A stretch of 64,000 nt of DNA from an uncultured Clostridia bacterium (GTDB lineage: Bacteria; Bacillota; Clostridia; Oscillospirales; Acutalibacteraceae): positions 1-64,000 of the forward strand of contig CANRHD010000001.1 of assembly GCA_947630285.1 (NCBI GenBank). Reading direction: 5' to 3'. Positions 28,225-38,272 of the stretch are shown one piece after another (positions within the stretch are counted from its first letter, which is position 1; every line of letters starts with the position of its first letter). Under the pieces are notes generated by a model. The model did not search any database and was not told the origin of the DNA. It saw nothing but the letters and a program-made list of their open reading frames with translations. A program made the position numbers and the translations under genes.

Positions 28225-28854
28225 TTATTTTGTGCCGAAAATCCTGTCCCCGGCGTCGCCGAGACCCGGAACAATGTATTTATGTTCGTTGAGACATTCG
28301 TCACAGGCGGCACAGTATATTTCAACATCGGGGTGAGCCTCAGAAAGAGCATTTATGCCCTCGGGAGCGGCAATAATTCCCATAAATTTAATTGATTTGG
28401 GATTGTAGGTCTTTATCTGATTAATTGCGTCTATAGCAGAACCGCCCGTTGCAAGCATGGGGTCTATAACAAAAACCTCACGCTGTGAAATATCGGACGG
28501 AAGCTTGCAGTAATAAGGCACGGGGAGAGCCGTTTCGGGGTCACGGTACATACCTATATGCCCAACCTTTGCCGACGGCACAAGCGATAATACGCCGTCA
28601 AGCATACCCATACCTGCACGGAGTATCGGAACAAAAGCAAGCTTCTTTCCTGAAATTACCTTTGATTTTGCAACCGCAACAGGTGTTTCGACCTCAATTT
28701 CCTCAAGCGGTAAATCCCTTGTCGCCTCATAGCAGAGCAGAGCGGCTATTTCGGAAATCAGCGCCCTGAACTCCTTGGAGCCCGTGTTTTTGTCCCTTAA
28801 AATACTGAGTTTATGCTGGATAAGCGGATGATTTGTAATGATAACATTTGACAT
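28225..28854 (-). CDS. upp: Uracil phosphoribosyltransferase
   Basis: [34 protein letters not shown] and [16 protein letters not shown]. Confidence 0.97.
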   Translation of the reverse strand: MSNVIITNHPLIQHKLSILRDKNTGSKEFRALISEIAALLCYEATRDLPLEEIEVETPVAVAKSKVISGKKLAFVPILRAGMGMLDGVLSLVPSAKVGHIGMYRDPETALPVPYYCKLPSDISQREVFVIDPMLATGGSAIDAINQIKTYNPKSIKFMGIIAAPEGINALSEAHPDVEIYCAACDECLNEHKYIVPGLGDAGDRIFGTK

Positions 28855-28914
28855 AGATATACCCCCATTTGTTTATATAAAAGATTATACATCTTTTTTC
28901 GGCATAAAAACAAG

Positions 28915-29358
28915 TTATTTCTGTGAATTTTCAATATCGGTAATTTGGTCTATTCTTCTCTGGTGCCTTCCGCCCTCAAATTCCGTGTTCAAAAACACAT
29001 CGACAAGCTCGGCGGCAAGCCCTGCGCCGACTACCCTGCCGCCCAGGCAAAGGACATTGGCGTTGTTGTGAAGCCTTGTATATTTTGCGCTGAAATAATC
29101 GGAACAACAAGCCGCCCTGATACCTTTTACCTTGTTGGCGGCTATGGAAACGCCTATGCCCGTACCACAGCAAAGAATACCCATATTATCCTTACTTTCG
29201 ATTATTTTTTTGCAGGTTCTCTCTGCTATCGGCGCATAATCTACGGATTCAGGGCTGTCGGTTCCGCAGTCAACATATTCGATATTTTTTCCGTCAAGAT
29301 AATCCTTTATAGACTCCTTCAATTCATAACCGCCGTGGTCGGCACCCAAATAAAGCAT
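28915..29358 (-). CDS. rpiB: Ribose 5-phosphate isomerase B
   Basis: LGADHGGYELKESIKDYLDGKNIEYVDCGT, LCCGTGIGVSIAANKVKGIRAA. ATG after an AAAGGAG SD. Confidence 0.96.
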   Translation of the reverse strand: MLYLGADHGGYELKESIKDYLDGKNIEYVDCGTDSPESVDYAPIAERTCKKIIESKDNMGILCCGTGIGVSIAANKVKGIRAACCSDYFSAKYTRLHNNANVLCLGGRVVGAGLAAELVDVFLNTEFEGGRHQRRIDQITDIENSQK

Positions 29359-29383
29359 AATTATTCTCCTTTGGTACAATATT

Positions 29384-30082
29384 TTAATTATCATTTTTGC
29401 GCTTATTGTTTAATTCCCTTTCAGCCTGTGGAAGGCGCAGGTACGACGGCAAAAGCTCCCCCGACCGCATTGGCGTTTCGCCGGCGGACAGCTTTTCAAA
29501 CGCCGCCAGGGCAACGCTCGAAGCGTGAGCGTACCTGAGCTGAGAGCCGCATAGATAAATATTATCTATTTCATCTTTAAGCTTTCCGTAAACCATCGCC
29601 GCCCCGTCGCCTGCGAGTATAACCTTTTTATTTAAAGCGATTATTTTCTGCTTTAACTGCTCGATTAAAACGGCCTCGTCCGCTGAAATTCTTTTACCGT
29701 TTTCAAACATAGCCGTATATACCTGATTACAGCGTGCGTCCATAACCGGACAGATAACGGCCTCATAATTTTTAAACGGATACGCTATCCCCTCAAGCGA
29801 AGAAACCGAAAAACAGGGCTTGTCCTGTGCGTCCGCCATACCCTTTACTGCGCTGACGCCTATGCGAACGCCCGTAAACGAACCGGGACCCGAAGAAACG
29901 GCGAAAACATCAATTTCCCTTATATCAACACCGGTTGTTTTTAACACGCTCTCAACCATGGGCATAAGCGTCCTGCTGTGCGTAAGCCCGGTATTTGCGT
30001 AGCTTTCGCCCAAGACCTTTAAATCCTCTGTCAGCGCCGCCCCTGCCGAAAGCGAAGAACACTCAACGGCTAAAATTTTCAT
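29384..30082 (-). CDS. tsaB: tRNA t6A biosynthesis protein TsaB
   Basis: GLTHSRTLMPMVESVL, VSSGPGSFTGVRIGVSAVKGMA. Confidence 0.95.
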   Translation of the reverse strand: MKILAVECSSLSAGAALTEDLKVLGESYANTGLTHSRTLMPMVESVLKTTGVDIREIDVFAVSSGPGSFTGVRIGVSAVKGMADAQDKPCFSVSSLEGIAYPFKNYEAVICPVMDARCNQVYTAMFENGKRISADEAVLIEQLKQKIIALNKKVILAGDGAAMVYGKLKDEIDNIYLCGSQLRYAHASSVALAAFEKLSAGETPMRSGELLPSYLRLPQAERELNNKRKNDN

Positions 30083-30510
30083 ATTTCAAAATCACATCCG
30101 TCTATTTTAATAATCCTGTCATTATCGTTTTTGCCCTTTTCTATGTAAATTTTTATCGAGTCCTCGGGGAGAGCGTTTTCAATATTTTCGCTCCATTCAA
30201 CGCACAAAACGCTGCCCATATCAATGTATTCAAAAAATCCCGTGGAATAAAGATCCTCCCAGGTGGAAACACGGTACATATCAAAATGGCACAGCTCGCT
30301 GTTTTTACCGTAAACATTAACTATGGAAAAGGTGGGGCTTGAAACCTCGCACTCAAGATTCATTCCCCTTGCTATACCCGTTGTAAATGCGGTTTTGCCC
30401 ATACCCAAGCCGCCGAAAAAAGCAATAACCACGCCTTTTTTCAGCTTTTCGCCGAGTCTTTCGCCCAGCGCAACAGTCTGTTCATAACTGCACGAATTAA
30501 AAACCTGCAT
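30079..30510 (-). CDS. tsaE: tRNA t6A biosynthesis ATPase TsaE
   Basis: FFGGLGMGKTAFTTGIARGM (P-loop), SSPTFSIVNVY. Adjacent to tsaB. Confidence 0.95.
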   Translation of the reverse strand: MQVFNSCSYEQTVALGERLGEKLKKGVVIAFFGGLGMGKTAFTTGIARGMNLECEVSSPTFSIVNVYGKNSELCHFDMYRVSTWEDLYSTGFFEYIDMGSVLCVEWSENIENALPEDSIKIYIEKGKNDNDRIIKIDGCDFEI

Positions 30511-30626
30511 TTAATCACCTGTAATATTGTAACACTAAATTTTGCCTGCGTAAATAGTTTTGACTTGAAATTAGCAGAATAACATAATATAATTAAATAA
30601 ATTATCAAAATATGCGAGGTGATAAA

Positions 30627-31790
30627 GTGAAAAGAAAGAACAATCCGGTTATAAATTTTATTAAGGAAACAGATTTGTATCTTTTCTTTTTATGCGTTTT
30701 AGCCTCCGCTTTCGGTCTTGTAATGGTTTTGAGCGCAACTAAATACAGCATTGAGGACGGCTCAAGATTTTCAAGAGATTTTATTGTTATGCTTGCCGCA
30801 GTCGCAGGCGGTATAATACTGTCCGTTATCATATCCTCGCTTGACTATCAGATTTTTACAAAGCTGTGGCCCGTCATAGCGGCGGTGTGCCTGCTTCTGA
30901 TGATTGCGCTTTTTAAATGGGGAACGGGTCCCACCGCAAGGAGCGATGTGCATACCTGGCTTAAATTCGGGCCTATAAGCTTTCAGCCGTCGGAGATTGT
31001 AAAAATTGGCTTCATAATAACCTACAGCGTTCATCTTGAAAGGCTGAAATATAAAATCAACAACATATTTTCGATTATACAGCTCGGAATACACGCCCTT
31101 ATTCCCACGGGGCTTGTTGCGATTACCGGCGATATGGGCTCATCGCTTGTCTTTATTGTAATTGCCGCCGTAATGCTTTATATTGCAGGGGTGCATTGGG
31201 GGTATTTTGCAGGCGTCTTCGCCCTTGCCGCCGCCGCTTCTCCGCTGATTTGGACATACGGATTAAAACAGCTTCAAAAAAACAGAATTTTGGCTCTGAT
31301 TTATCCCGATCTTTATCCCAACGAGATTTATCAGCAGATGCGAGGCATTAACGCAATAGGCGCAGGCGGATTTACCGGACAGGGCCTTTTCCACGGCGCA
31401 TATACTCAGGCAGGGGCAATACCGGAGGGCAAAAACGATATGATTTTTGCCGTTATCGGCGAAGAACTCGGCCTGGTCGGCTGTACCGCCGCTCTGCTTA
31501 TACTTGTGCTGATTTCGCTCAGAATGGTCAGCACGGGTAAAAAATCATTGGAGCAGTCAACAAACCTTATTTGCTGCGGTATGGCGGCAATGATTGCCGG
31601 TCAAATGTTGATAAACATAGGTATGTGTTTGAAGCTTCTCCCCGTAGTCGGCATAACGCTTCCGTTTTTCAGCTCCGGCGGCTCGTCGAACCTTTGCGTA
31701 TATATAGGCATAGGGCTTGTGCTGAGCATTTACAGGCACAACTGCGACCCCGGTGCAAATAATTTAAAGCTCTACAATTCTTTTAATTGA
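30627..31790 (+). CDS. FtsW/RodA/SpoVE family peptidoglycan polymerase
   Basis: MIFAVIGEELGLVG, LPFFSSGGSSNLCVYIGIGLVLS. GTG start after GAGGTGAT, or ATG at 30612. Confidence 0.93.
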   Translation: MKRKNNPVINFIKETDLYLFFLCVLASAFGLVMVLSATKYSIEDGSRFSRDFIVMLAAVAGGIILSVIISSLDYQIFTKLWPVIAAVCLLLMIALFKWGTGPTARSDVHTWLKFGPISFQPSEIVKIGFIITYSVHLERLKYKINNIFSIIQLGIHALIPTGLVAITGDMGSSLVFIVIAAVMLYIAGVHWGYFAGVFALAAAASPLIWTYGLKQLQKNRILALIYPDLYPNEIYQQMRGINAIGAGGFTGQGLFHGAYTQAGAIPEGKNDMIFAVIGEELGLVGCTAALLILVLISLRMVSTGKKSLEQSTNLICCGMAAMIAGQMLINIGMCLKLLPVVGITLPFFSSGGSSNLCVYIGIGLVLSIYRHNCDPGANNLKLYNSFN

Positions 31791-31810
31791 TTTTAACTTA
31801 AATCATCTGA

Positions 31811-31839
31811 AAAAACCATCGGACGGCCCGATGGTTTTT
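31811..31839. terminator. Bidirectional intrinsic terminator
   Basis: aaaaACCATCGGacggcCCGATGGTtttt between convergent genes. Confidence 0.85.
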
Positions 31840-31903
31840 CTTGTTTTTATATAATTTTATTTACTGCCTATAAACAAATAGATATAAATTAACTAAAGCG
31901 CAA

Positions 31904-34327
31904 TCAAAGCTTTTTTAAGTTTGCCATTTTGGCCATAAGCTTTTTTGTACCGACCTTTTGAAAGGCAATTTCAATTAGCATATCGTTCCCCATTGCCTGG
32001 GTGGAAATGATAACCCCGTCTCCGAAAACCTTATGATTAACGGCGTCGCCCGTTTTATAGTTAAGGTCTGCCGCAAGCGCTTTTTTATTTCTGCCCGCAA
32101 AGCTGTTTATTTCACTTTTCCTGCCCGATTTTTCGGAGTAATTATCATTATTCCTGCCGTTAAATAAACTGTATTGAGAGGCGGAGCTTCCTTTTGAGCC
32201 GTAAGAGGAATAATCCCTGTACTGTCCGCTGGAAAAACCCGTATCGGTTGAATGAACAAGCAAGTCCTCGGGAATTTCGTCAAGAAAGCGTGACTGCCTG
32301 TAATAGCTTGTAGAGCCGAATATCATTCTTGTTTTGGCGTTTGTCAAAAACAGCTCCTTTTTAGCCCTTGTAATGCCTACATAGCAGAGCCTGCGTTCCT
32401 CCTCGACCTCGGTTTCGTTATACATACTCTGTATTCCCGGAAAAACGCCCTCCTCCATTCCGGGGATAAAGACTATCGGAAATTCAAGTCCCTTTGCGGA
32501 ATGTAAGGTCATAAGCACCACGGCGTCGGCGTCGGCATTGTAATTGTCAATATCGGTCATTAATGCGACATCTTCAAGGAAATCGCCGAGCGTTGCGTCG
32601 GGATTTTCCTCCTTAAACCGAGTGAGGTTAGCGCCCAATTCGTTTAAGTTTGCAACCCTGTCGTCAAATTTTTCGGGCTCCGATTTTAAATATTCGAGAT
32701 AATTTGTCTTTTCGAGAACCTTTGCAAGTATTTCGTCAAGCTCGCAGTTCTCGGAAAACTCAATTAACTCGTCCATCATATCCGTAAACTGCCGCAGTTT
32801 TCCGGCGCTCCTCTTTAATATCTCGTATTCATCGGCGGTTTTAAGCACCTCGTAAAGCGAAACGCCGAGAGTGTCCGCAATCTGCGAAGCGTAGCTTACG
32901 GAGGTATCGCCAATTCCCCTTTTCGGTGTGTTTATTATTCTCTGCAATCTGACCTTGTCGGCGGAATTGTTTATCACGCTCAGATATGCCATGGCGTCCT
33001 TTATTTCCATACGGTCATAGAACTTATGGCCGCCGATTATTCTGTACGGTATGCCGCTTCTTACAAGCGAATGTTCTATTGAGTTTGACATTGCGTTCAT
33101 TCTGTAAAGCACAGCCATATCGCTGAAGCTGTAGCCCTCGGACGCCTTGTCGGCAATAGTTTTTGCAATGTATTTGCCCTCGTCGGTTTCATCTTTTACC
33201 GTGCGCCATATAACCTTTTCGCCCTCGCCGTTTGCTGTCCACAGATTTTTGCCCTTGCGTTCGGAATTATTGGAGATAACCGCATTCGCCGCATCAAGTA
33301 TATTCTGCGTTGACCTGTAGTTCTGCTCAAGCCTTATTACCTTTGCATTCTCATAACGCATTTCAAATTTAAGTATGTTTTCAATCGTTGCGCCCCTGAA
33401 GCGGTAAATACTTTGGTCGTCGTCGCCCACAACGCATATGTTTTTATATCCGTCCGCAATCATTGAGGTGAGCTTGTACTGCGCATAGTTTGTGTCCTGA
33501 TACTCGTCAACCATAATATGGCGGAAACGGCGCTGATAGTATTCAAGCACATCGGGACATTCCTCAAAAAGTCTTATTGTGTTCACTATAATATCGTCAA
33601 AATCCATTGCGTCTGCGTCATAGAGCATCTTCTGGTACTTTTTATAACATTCGCCCACCTTCGAAAGCCTTAAATCGCCCTGATTTGTGCCGCAGTATTC
33701 CTCGGGAGAAATAAGCGAATCCTTGGCACGGCTGATTTCTCCCATTATTGTTTTGTGAGATAAAAATCTGTCGTCAATATCAAGAAGCTTCTGAACCTCT
33801 TTGATTACCCTCTTGCTGTCGTCGGTATCGTAAATCGTAAAGTGCTTTGAAAAGCCTATTCTTTCCCCGTCACGCCTTAAAATTCTTACACAGCTTGAAT
33901 GGAAAGTGCTTGCCCAAATTTCGTTTGCGCTTTCCCCGAGCATCAGAGAAAGTCTTTCCTTTAACTCGTTCGCCGCCTTATTTGTAAATGTAATGGCGAG
34001 AATTTGCCACGGCTTAACGGCGTTGACGCTTAAAATATCGGCTATTTCGGGATAAACGGATTTATCTGCGTCAAGGTATCTCTGCATATTTATGTAATCG
34101 TTTTCATCGGGAGTTCGCTCAAACCAGTCGCTGTTATATGCGTCGCCGTATTTAACGAGGTTGGCTATACGGTTTACAACAACCGTAGTTTTGCCCGAAC
34201 CTGCGCCTGCAAGAATTAAAAGCGGTCCTTTTGTGTTAAAGACCGCTTCCCTCTGCATATCGTTCATTCTTTTAAATTCGTTTTCTATTATCTTTTTCCT
34301 TAACTGTGCATAACTGCCTAAATCCAT
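31904..34327 (-). CDS. pcrA: UvrD/PcrA-type DNA helicase
   Basis: ILAGAGSGKTTVVVNRI, DEYQDTNYAQYKL, GDDDQSIYRFRGA, TLHSAKGLEFPIVF, C-terminal GDAVNHKVFGDGVII. Confidence 0.95.
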   Translation of the reverse strand: MDLGSYAQLRKKIIENEFKRMNDMQREAVFNTKGPLLILAGAGSGKTTVVVNRIANLVKYGDAYNSDWFERTPDENDYINMQRYLDADKSVYPEIADILSVNAVKPWQILAITFTNKAANELKERLSLMLGESANEIWASTFHSSCVRILRRDGERIGFSKHFTIYDTDDSKRVIKEVQKLLDIDDRFLSHKTIMGEISRAKDSLISPEEYCGTNQGDLRLSKVGECYKKYQKMLYDADAMDFDDIIVNTIRLFEECPDVLEYYQRRFRHIMVDEYQDTNYAQYKLTSMIADGYKNICVVGDDDQSIYRFRGATIENILKFEMRYENAKVIRLEQNYRSTQNILDAANAVISNNSERKGKNLWTANGEGEKVIWRTVKDETDEGKYIAKTIADKASEGYSFSDMAVLYRMNAMSNSIEHSLVRSGIPYRIIGGHKFYDRMEIKDAMAYLSVINNSADKVRLQRIINTPKRGIGDTSVSYASQIADTLGVSLYEVLKTADEYEILKRSAGKLRQFTDMMDELIEFSENCELDEILAKVLEKTNYLEYLKSEPEKFDDRVANLNELGANLTRFKEENPDATLGDFLEDVALMTDIDNYNADADAVVLMTLHSAKGLEFPIVFIPGMEEGVFPGIQSMYNETEVEEERRLCYVGITRAKKELFLTNAKTRMIFGSTSYYRQSRFLDEIPEDLLVHSTDTGFSSGQYRDYSSYGSKGSSASQYSLFNGRNNDNYSEKSGRKSEINSFAGRNKKALAADLNYKTGDAVNHKVFGDGVIISTQAMGNDMLIEIAFQKVGTKKLMAKMANLKKL

Positions 34328-34346
34328 TTTATTTTTAAATCTCCAC

Positions 34347-34877
34347 TTATTTTTTAAATAAATTTCCGCCGTGGGAATCGATGGCTACCGTGAGCGGAAA
34401 CCCGTTAAATTTCAGTCTTTTCACCGACTCACAGCCGAGATCCTCAAACGCTATGACCTCGCACTCGGTAATGCACTTCGACGCCAAAGCCCCTGCGCCG
34501 CCGACAGCACAGAAATACACAGCGCCGTTTTTAACTATTGCGTCGCAAACCTCTTTTGAACGGGGGCCCTTGCCCACCATAGCGTAAAGACCCATATCAA
34601 GCATTTTCGGCGCATAAATGTCCATTCTGCTTGAGGTTGTGGGGCCGCACGAGCCTATGGCAAGCCCCTCCGGCGTAGGCGTGGGGCCGGCATAATAAAC
34701 CACTGCGCCGTCTATGTCGTAAGGCAGGCTCTCATTTTTCTCCAAAAGCTCAAAAATCCGCTTGTGCGCCGCATCTCTTGAGGTGTAAACGGTTCCCGAA
34801 AGATAAACGGTGTCTCCGGCCTTTAAATATTTTGCGGCGTCTTTTATTTCATCGGTTGTAATTTTGTATTCGCTCAC
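34347..34877 (-). CDS. Fe-S hydro-lyase beta subunit (class I fumarase/tartrate dehydratase type)
   Basis: GDTVYLSGTVYTSRDAAHKRI, YYAGPTPT, GSCGPTTSSRMD, MVGKGPRS, CEVIAFEDLGCESVKRL. Confidence 0.92.
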   Translation of the reverse strand: MSEYKITTDEIKDAAKYLKAGDTVYLSGTVYTSRDAAHKRIFELLEKNESLPYDIDGAVVYYAGPTPTPEGLAIGSCGPTTSSRMDIYAPKMLDMGLYAMVGKGPRSKEVCDAIVKNGAVYFCAVGGAGALASKCITECEVIAFEDLGCESVKRLKFNGFPLTVAIDSHGGNLFKK

Positions 34878-35704
34878 GCCTGCTCACCCTTATTCCCGAA
34901 AGTAAAGGTTGAATCGGGCTTTATATTAAGGTCCTCGTTAAAATCGGTATTCGGCGGATACTGTATGTATGTAAGTCCGCTTCCGTCATCTGTTTCTATA
35001 ACGCCGCGAGCGTCGCCGTCCATCTCAAAATTGATATTTAATTCCGGCTCGAACGAAGCGTCTCGGCGTACGCTTAAATTTTTCGCAGTTGCCGCCATTC
35101 TCTGCGAAAGCACGGTAATATTTGCCTGCAATTCATTCATTGATTTTGCGAAAGAAGCGGAAAGCTTTTCAATATCCTGAGAAAGGCGTGAAATTTCATT
35201 TGCCTGCTTTGCAATCTCATCGCCGGTTGCCTTTGCGGCGCTATGAGCCCGTTCGTTTGCGGAAGCAACGATTTTTTCGGAATACTTGCGTGCGTCAAGA
35301 TAAGCCGCTCCGAGCCTTGATTCCGCCTTTTTAAGCTCCTCGGCGTTGTTTTCGTATTTCTCTTTAACGCCCTCATATTCCTTTTTGACCTCGGTAAGCT
35401 CGGCAATATTTTCGCCCATTTCACGGTTTTGCTCTTTAACCGCTTCAAGCTGAGTATTCTTCTCCTCTACAGAAGCCTTAAGCGCCTCGTTCTCATCGGT
35501 AAGCTCATCGTTTTCAAGCTCAAATTCCCCACAACGGGAGGTTAGCTCCTCAACCTTTTCATTAAGCTGTGAAATAGATTTTTCCTTTGCCTCTGCGTCC
35601 TCCTTGAGTTGTTCAATCTGCTTTTGAAGCTCCTCAACATAATTAAGGACATCGGCCTTTTTAAAACCGCCGAAAACACTTGTTCTCATAATTTTTTCAT
35701 CCAT
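34874..35704 (-). CDS. DivIVA-like coiled-coil protein
   Basis: N-terminal MRTSVFGGFKKADVLNYVEELQKQIEQL followed by a long coiled coil. Confidence 0.7.
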   Translation of the reverse strand: MDEKIMRTSVFGGFKKADVLNYVEELQKQIEQLKEDAEAKEKSISQLNEKVEELTSRCGEFELENDELTDENEALKASVEEKNTQLEAVKEQNREMGENIAELTEVKKEYEGVKEKYENNAEELKKAESRLGAAYLDARKYSEKIVASANERAHSAAKATGDEIAKQANEISRLSQDIEKLSASFAKSMNELQANITVLSQRMAATAKNLSVRRDASFEPELNINFEMDGDARGVIETDDGSGLTYIQYPPNTDFNEDLNIKPDSTFTFGNKGEQA

Positions 35705-35871
35705 ATTAACACCTCGGACGCAAGTTTTAAATTATTAACCGTAAATATTTTAACAGATTTACTCAATAAAAACAACTATAATATTAAATTTGTAAAAAAT
35801 TTGATTTTTGGGTAAATTCGTAGTAAGATATTAGTATAAATTTATATTTAAATCTTTTGGGGAGTGATATT

Positions 35872-36849
35872 ATGTCCGATAAGAAGAAATCAGGTTTGGT
35901 AAAATATCTTGCAATCACCGCAGGCGCATTTACAGCTACTTTTGTCGTTATCGGCGAAATCACATATCATTTTGTGCTTTCAAGGAAAGGACTTAACAGC
36001 CCGATAGCCTCCCGTGTTGTGAGCAGGGACGAAGAAAAAATCAAAAACGACGAATACAGAAGCGGACTTGAACGAATTTACAAGGAGGGCGCTCACTGGT
36101 TTAAGGACGCAGAAAAGGAAAATATCTCAATCTACAGCAGGAAAAACCAAAGCCTGCACGCCAATCTTTTCAGACCCGAAAAAGAGAGCGATGTGTTTGT
36201 AATATGTATTCACGGCTATACCTCCGCACCGTGGAATATGGGCATCTATGTAAAAGAATTTTTAAATATGGGCTACAATGTAATTACTCCGAGCCTCAGA
36301 GGTCACGCCGACAGCGAAGAAGAATTTATCACTATGGGCTGGAACGACAGGCTTGATGTTATCGACTGGATAAATTACATAGTTAAAATGCACCCCGACT
36401 GCAAAATAATACTTCACGGCGTTTCAATGGGTGCGGCAACCACCATGATGACCGTGGGCGAAGAATTGCCCGAAAATGTTAAGCTCGCCATTGAGGACTG
36501 CGGATATACCAATGTTTGGGATATTATGAAGCACAAAATGTCGCAGATGAAAATACCCGAATTTCCGTTTTTATACAGTTCAAACGATGTAAACCGGCGC
36601 AAGGCGAAATTCGGATTTAAAGAGGCGTCGTGCACGGAGCAGTTAAAGAAATGCAAAATACCTATGCTGTTCATTCACGGTGAGAACGATGATTTTGTTC
36701 CCTACTCGATGCTCGACCCCGTTTTTGACGCCTGCCCGTCGCCGAAGGAAAAGCTTTCCGTTCCCGACGCACCGCACGCCCGTTCGGTATGCGCCCACCC
36801 GGAGCTGTACTGGCCTGCGGTAACGAACTTCATAAACAAATATTTATAA
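35872..36849 (+). CDS. Alpha/beta hydrolase, membrane-anchored
   Basis: N-terminal TM. VICIHGYTSAPWNMG, ILHGVSMGAATTM (GxSxG), PMLFIHGENDDFVP, PHARSV. Confidence 0.9.
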   Translation: MSDKKKSGLVKYLAITAGAFTATFVVIGEITYHFVLSRKGLNSPIASRVVSRDEEKIKNDEYRSGLERIYKEGAHWFKDAEKENISIYSRKNQSLHANLFRPEKESDVFVICIHGYTSAPWNMGIYVKEFLNMGYNVITPSLRGHADSEEEFITMGWNDRLDVIDWINYIVKMHPDCKIILHGVSMGAATTMMTVGEELPENVKLAIEDCGYTNVWDIMKHKMSQMKIPEFPFLYSSNDVNRRKAKFGFKEASCTEQLKKCKIPMLFIHGENDDFVPYSMLDPVFDACPSPKEKLSVPDAPHARSVCAHPELYWPAVTNFINKYL

Positions 36850-36906
36850 TATATACGGCTGGGATCCTACCGTTCAACAGGCCATATTACTTTGGAGGTT
36901 TTTCAT

Positions 36907-37332
36907 ATGTTCAATATGATATGGCCCCTGTTGCTGATTGTGGGGTCAAACTGTATCTATAATATCTGCACCAAGTCCATACCCGAAAATGCGAATACCT
37001 TTGGCGCATTGACCGTTACATATCTTGTAAGCGCAGGGATTTCATTGATTATTTTTTTGATAAGCGCAGGCCCTGCTAATGCCGTCGGGCAATTAAGCAA
37101 AATTAACTGGTCGTCGTTTGTTTTGGCGGCGTCTATTATAGGGCTTGAAGCAGGATATGTTTTTCTTTACCGTGCCGGCTGGAAGGTGAGCAACGGTGCG
37201 CTGACTGCAAATATATGCCTTGCCGTAGCGTTGCTTGTTATAGGATTTCTGCTTTACAGGGAGACGGTTTCTTTGCGTCAGCTTGTCGGCGTTGCCGTGT
37301 GCGGTCTCGGTCTGTTTTTAATCAACGGCTGA
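36907..37332 (+). CDS. EamA/DMT-superfamily small membrane transporter-like protein
   Basis: About 141 aa, 4-5 TM segments. ATG after a GGAGG SD. C-terminal ETVSLRQLVGVAVCGLGLFLI. Confidence 0.7.
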   Translation: MFNMIWPLLLIVGSNCIYNICTKSIPENANTFGALTVTYLVSAGISLIIFLISAGPANAVGQLSKINWSSFVLAASIIGLEAGYVFLYRAGWKVSNGALTANICLAVALLVIGFLLYRETVSLRQLVGVAVCGLGLFLING

Positions 37333-37361
37333 ATTTTATACAATCAAATAAAAACAAATAT

Positions 37362-37404
37362 AAAAAAGGCACACTTTCCGTTTTTTCGGAGCTGTGCCTT
37401 TTTT
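37362..37404. terminator. Bidirectional intrinsic terminator
   Basis: AAAAAAGGCACActttccgttttttcggagcTGTGCCTTTTTT. Confidence 0.85.
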
Positions 37405-38269
37405 AACCGTTCTGCTTTAAAAATTTTGTCATAAGCACTGCGTCCTCCTTGGGCTTTTGGTAGAATCCCTTTCTCAGACCCACTTCTTTGTAACCGTTTT
37501 TTTCATAAAGTCTTTTTGCGGTTAGGTTGCTCTCTCTCACCTCAAGGGTTATAAATTCGGCCCGTTCAAATTTTGAAATTTCCTCAATCTGCCTTAAAAG
37601 ACTGCCGCCTATTCCCCTGTTTCTTAAATTCTCCTCAACTGCGATATTGCATATCGAGACCTCGCCGCATACATTAATTGCGCCTATGTACCCGACAAGT
37701 ACCCCTCCGAGCCTTGCGGTATAAAATCTTGCGTTGCTGTTTTCAAGCTCCTCATCAAAGGATTTTTCGCTCCAGGCAACGGAAAAATTCTCCCTTTCAA
37801 GCTCTGCAAGATACGGTATATCCTCTTTTTTCATAGGCATAATCAAGACGCCGTTTTTCACAAACTGTAAAACCCTGTGAAAATCGGAGCAAATTTTCTC
37901 TGCCGTTCTCAGGTAAATATCGCTGTCGCCGCCAAAGGGATCGTCTATTTCAAGCGCCATAACCTTTGCATTGGGGTTAAAAGCACTTATTATTTCGGAA
38001 ATTGAAGAGGTCATACAGATAAAATATGTTTCTTCCGTAAAATCGTCGGCTCTCAGGGCTTTCGTCTTATGGTTTTTAATATCTGCGCCGAGAATTTCAG
38101 CGGCAAAAGCGGCGTTTTCGGTAACGCTTCCGCCGTCACGGCAGAAAATTCCTGCGCTTGAAACCTCAATTCCGCCGATTTCCCGTGATTTAAGATACTC
38201 CCTGAACAGACCCTCCGCCATGGGACTTCTGCATGAATTTCCCGAACAAACAAAAATTACTCTTTTCAT
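37403..38269 (-). CDS. Fusion: YwlE-like low-molecular-weight protein phosphatase plus RimI-like N-acetyltransferase
   Basis: N-terminal VIFVCSGNSCRSPMAEGLF and DPFGGDSDIY. C-terminal GNAT VGYIGAINVCGEVSICNIAVEENLRNRGIGGSLLRQIEE. Continuous frame. Confidence 0.9.
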   Translation of the reverse strand: MKRVIFVCSGNSCRSPMAEGLFREYLKSREIGGIEVSSAGIFCRDGGSVTENAAFAAEILGADIKNHKTKALRADDFTEETYFICMTSSISEIISAFNPNAKVMALEIDDPFGGDSDIYLRTAEKICSDFHRVLQFVKNGVLIMPMKKEDIPYLAELERENFSVAWSEKSFDEELENSNARFYTARLGGVLVGYIGAINVCGEVSICNIAVEENLRNRGIGGSLLRQIEEISKFERAEFITLEVRESNLTAKRLYEKNGYKEVGLRKGFYQKPKEDAVLMTKFLKQNG

Positions 38270-38272
38270 ATA

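Noticed and set aside
28945-29538. 197-aa plus-strand ORF antisense to rpiB/tsaB
   Set aside because: Shadow ORF. The opposite strand carries clear RpiB and TsaB motifs.
36850-36906. Possible small riboswitch before the EamA-like gene (ACGG...CCGT hairpin)
   Set aside because: Only a short weak hairpin. No match to guanidine or preQ1 motif consensus that I could support.
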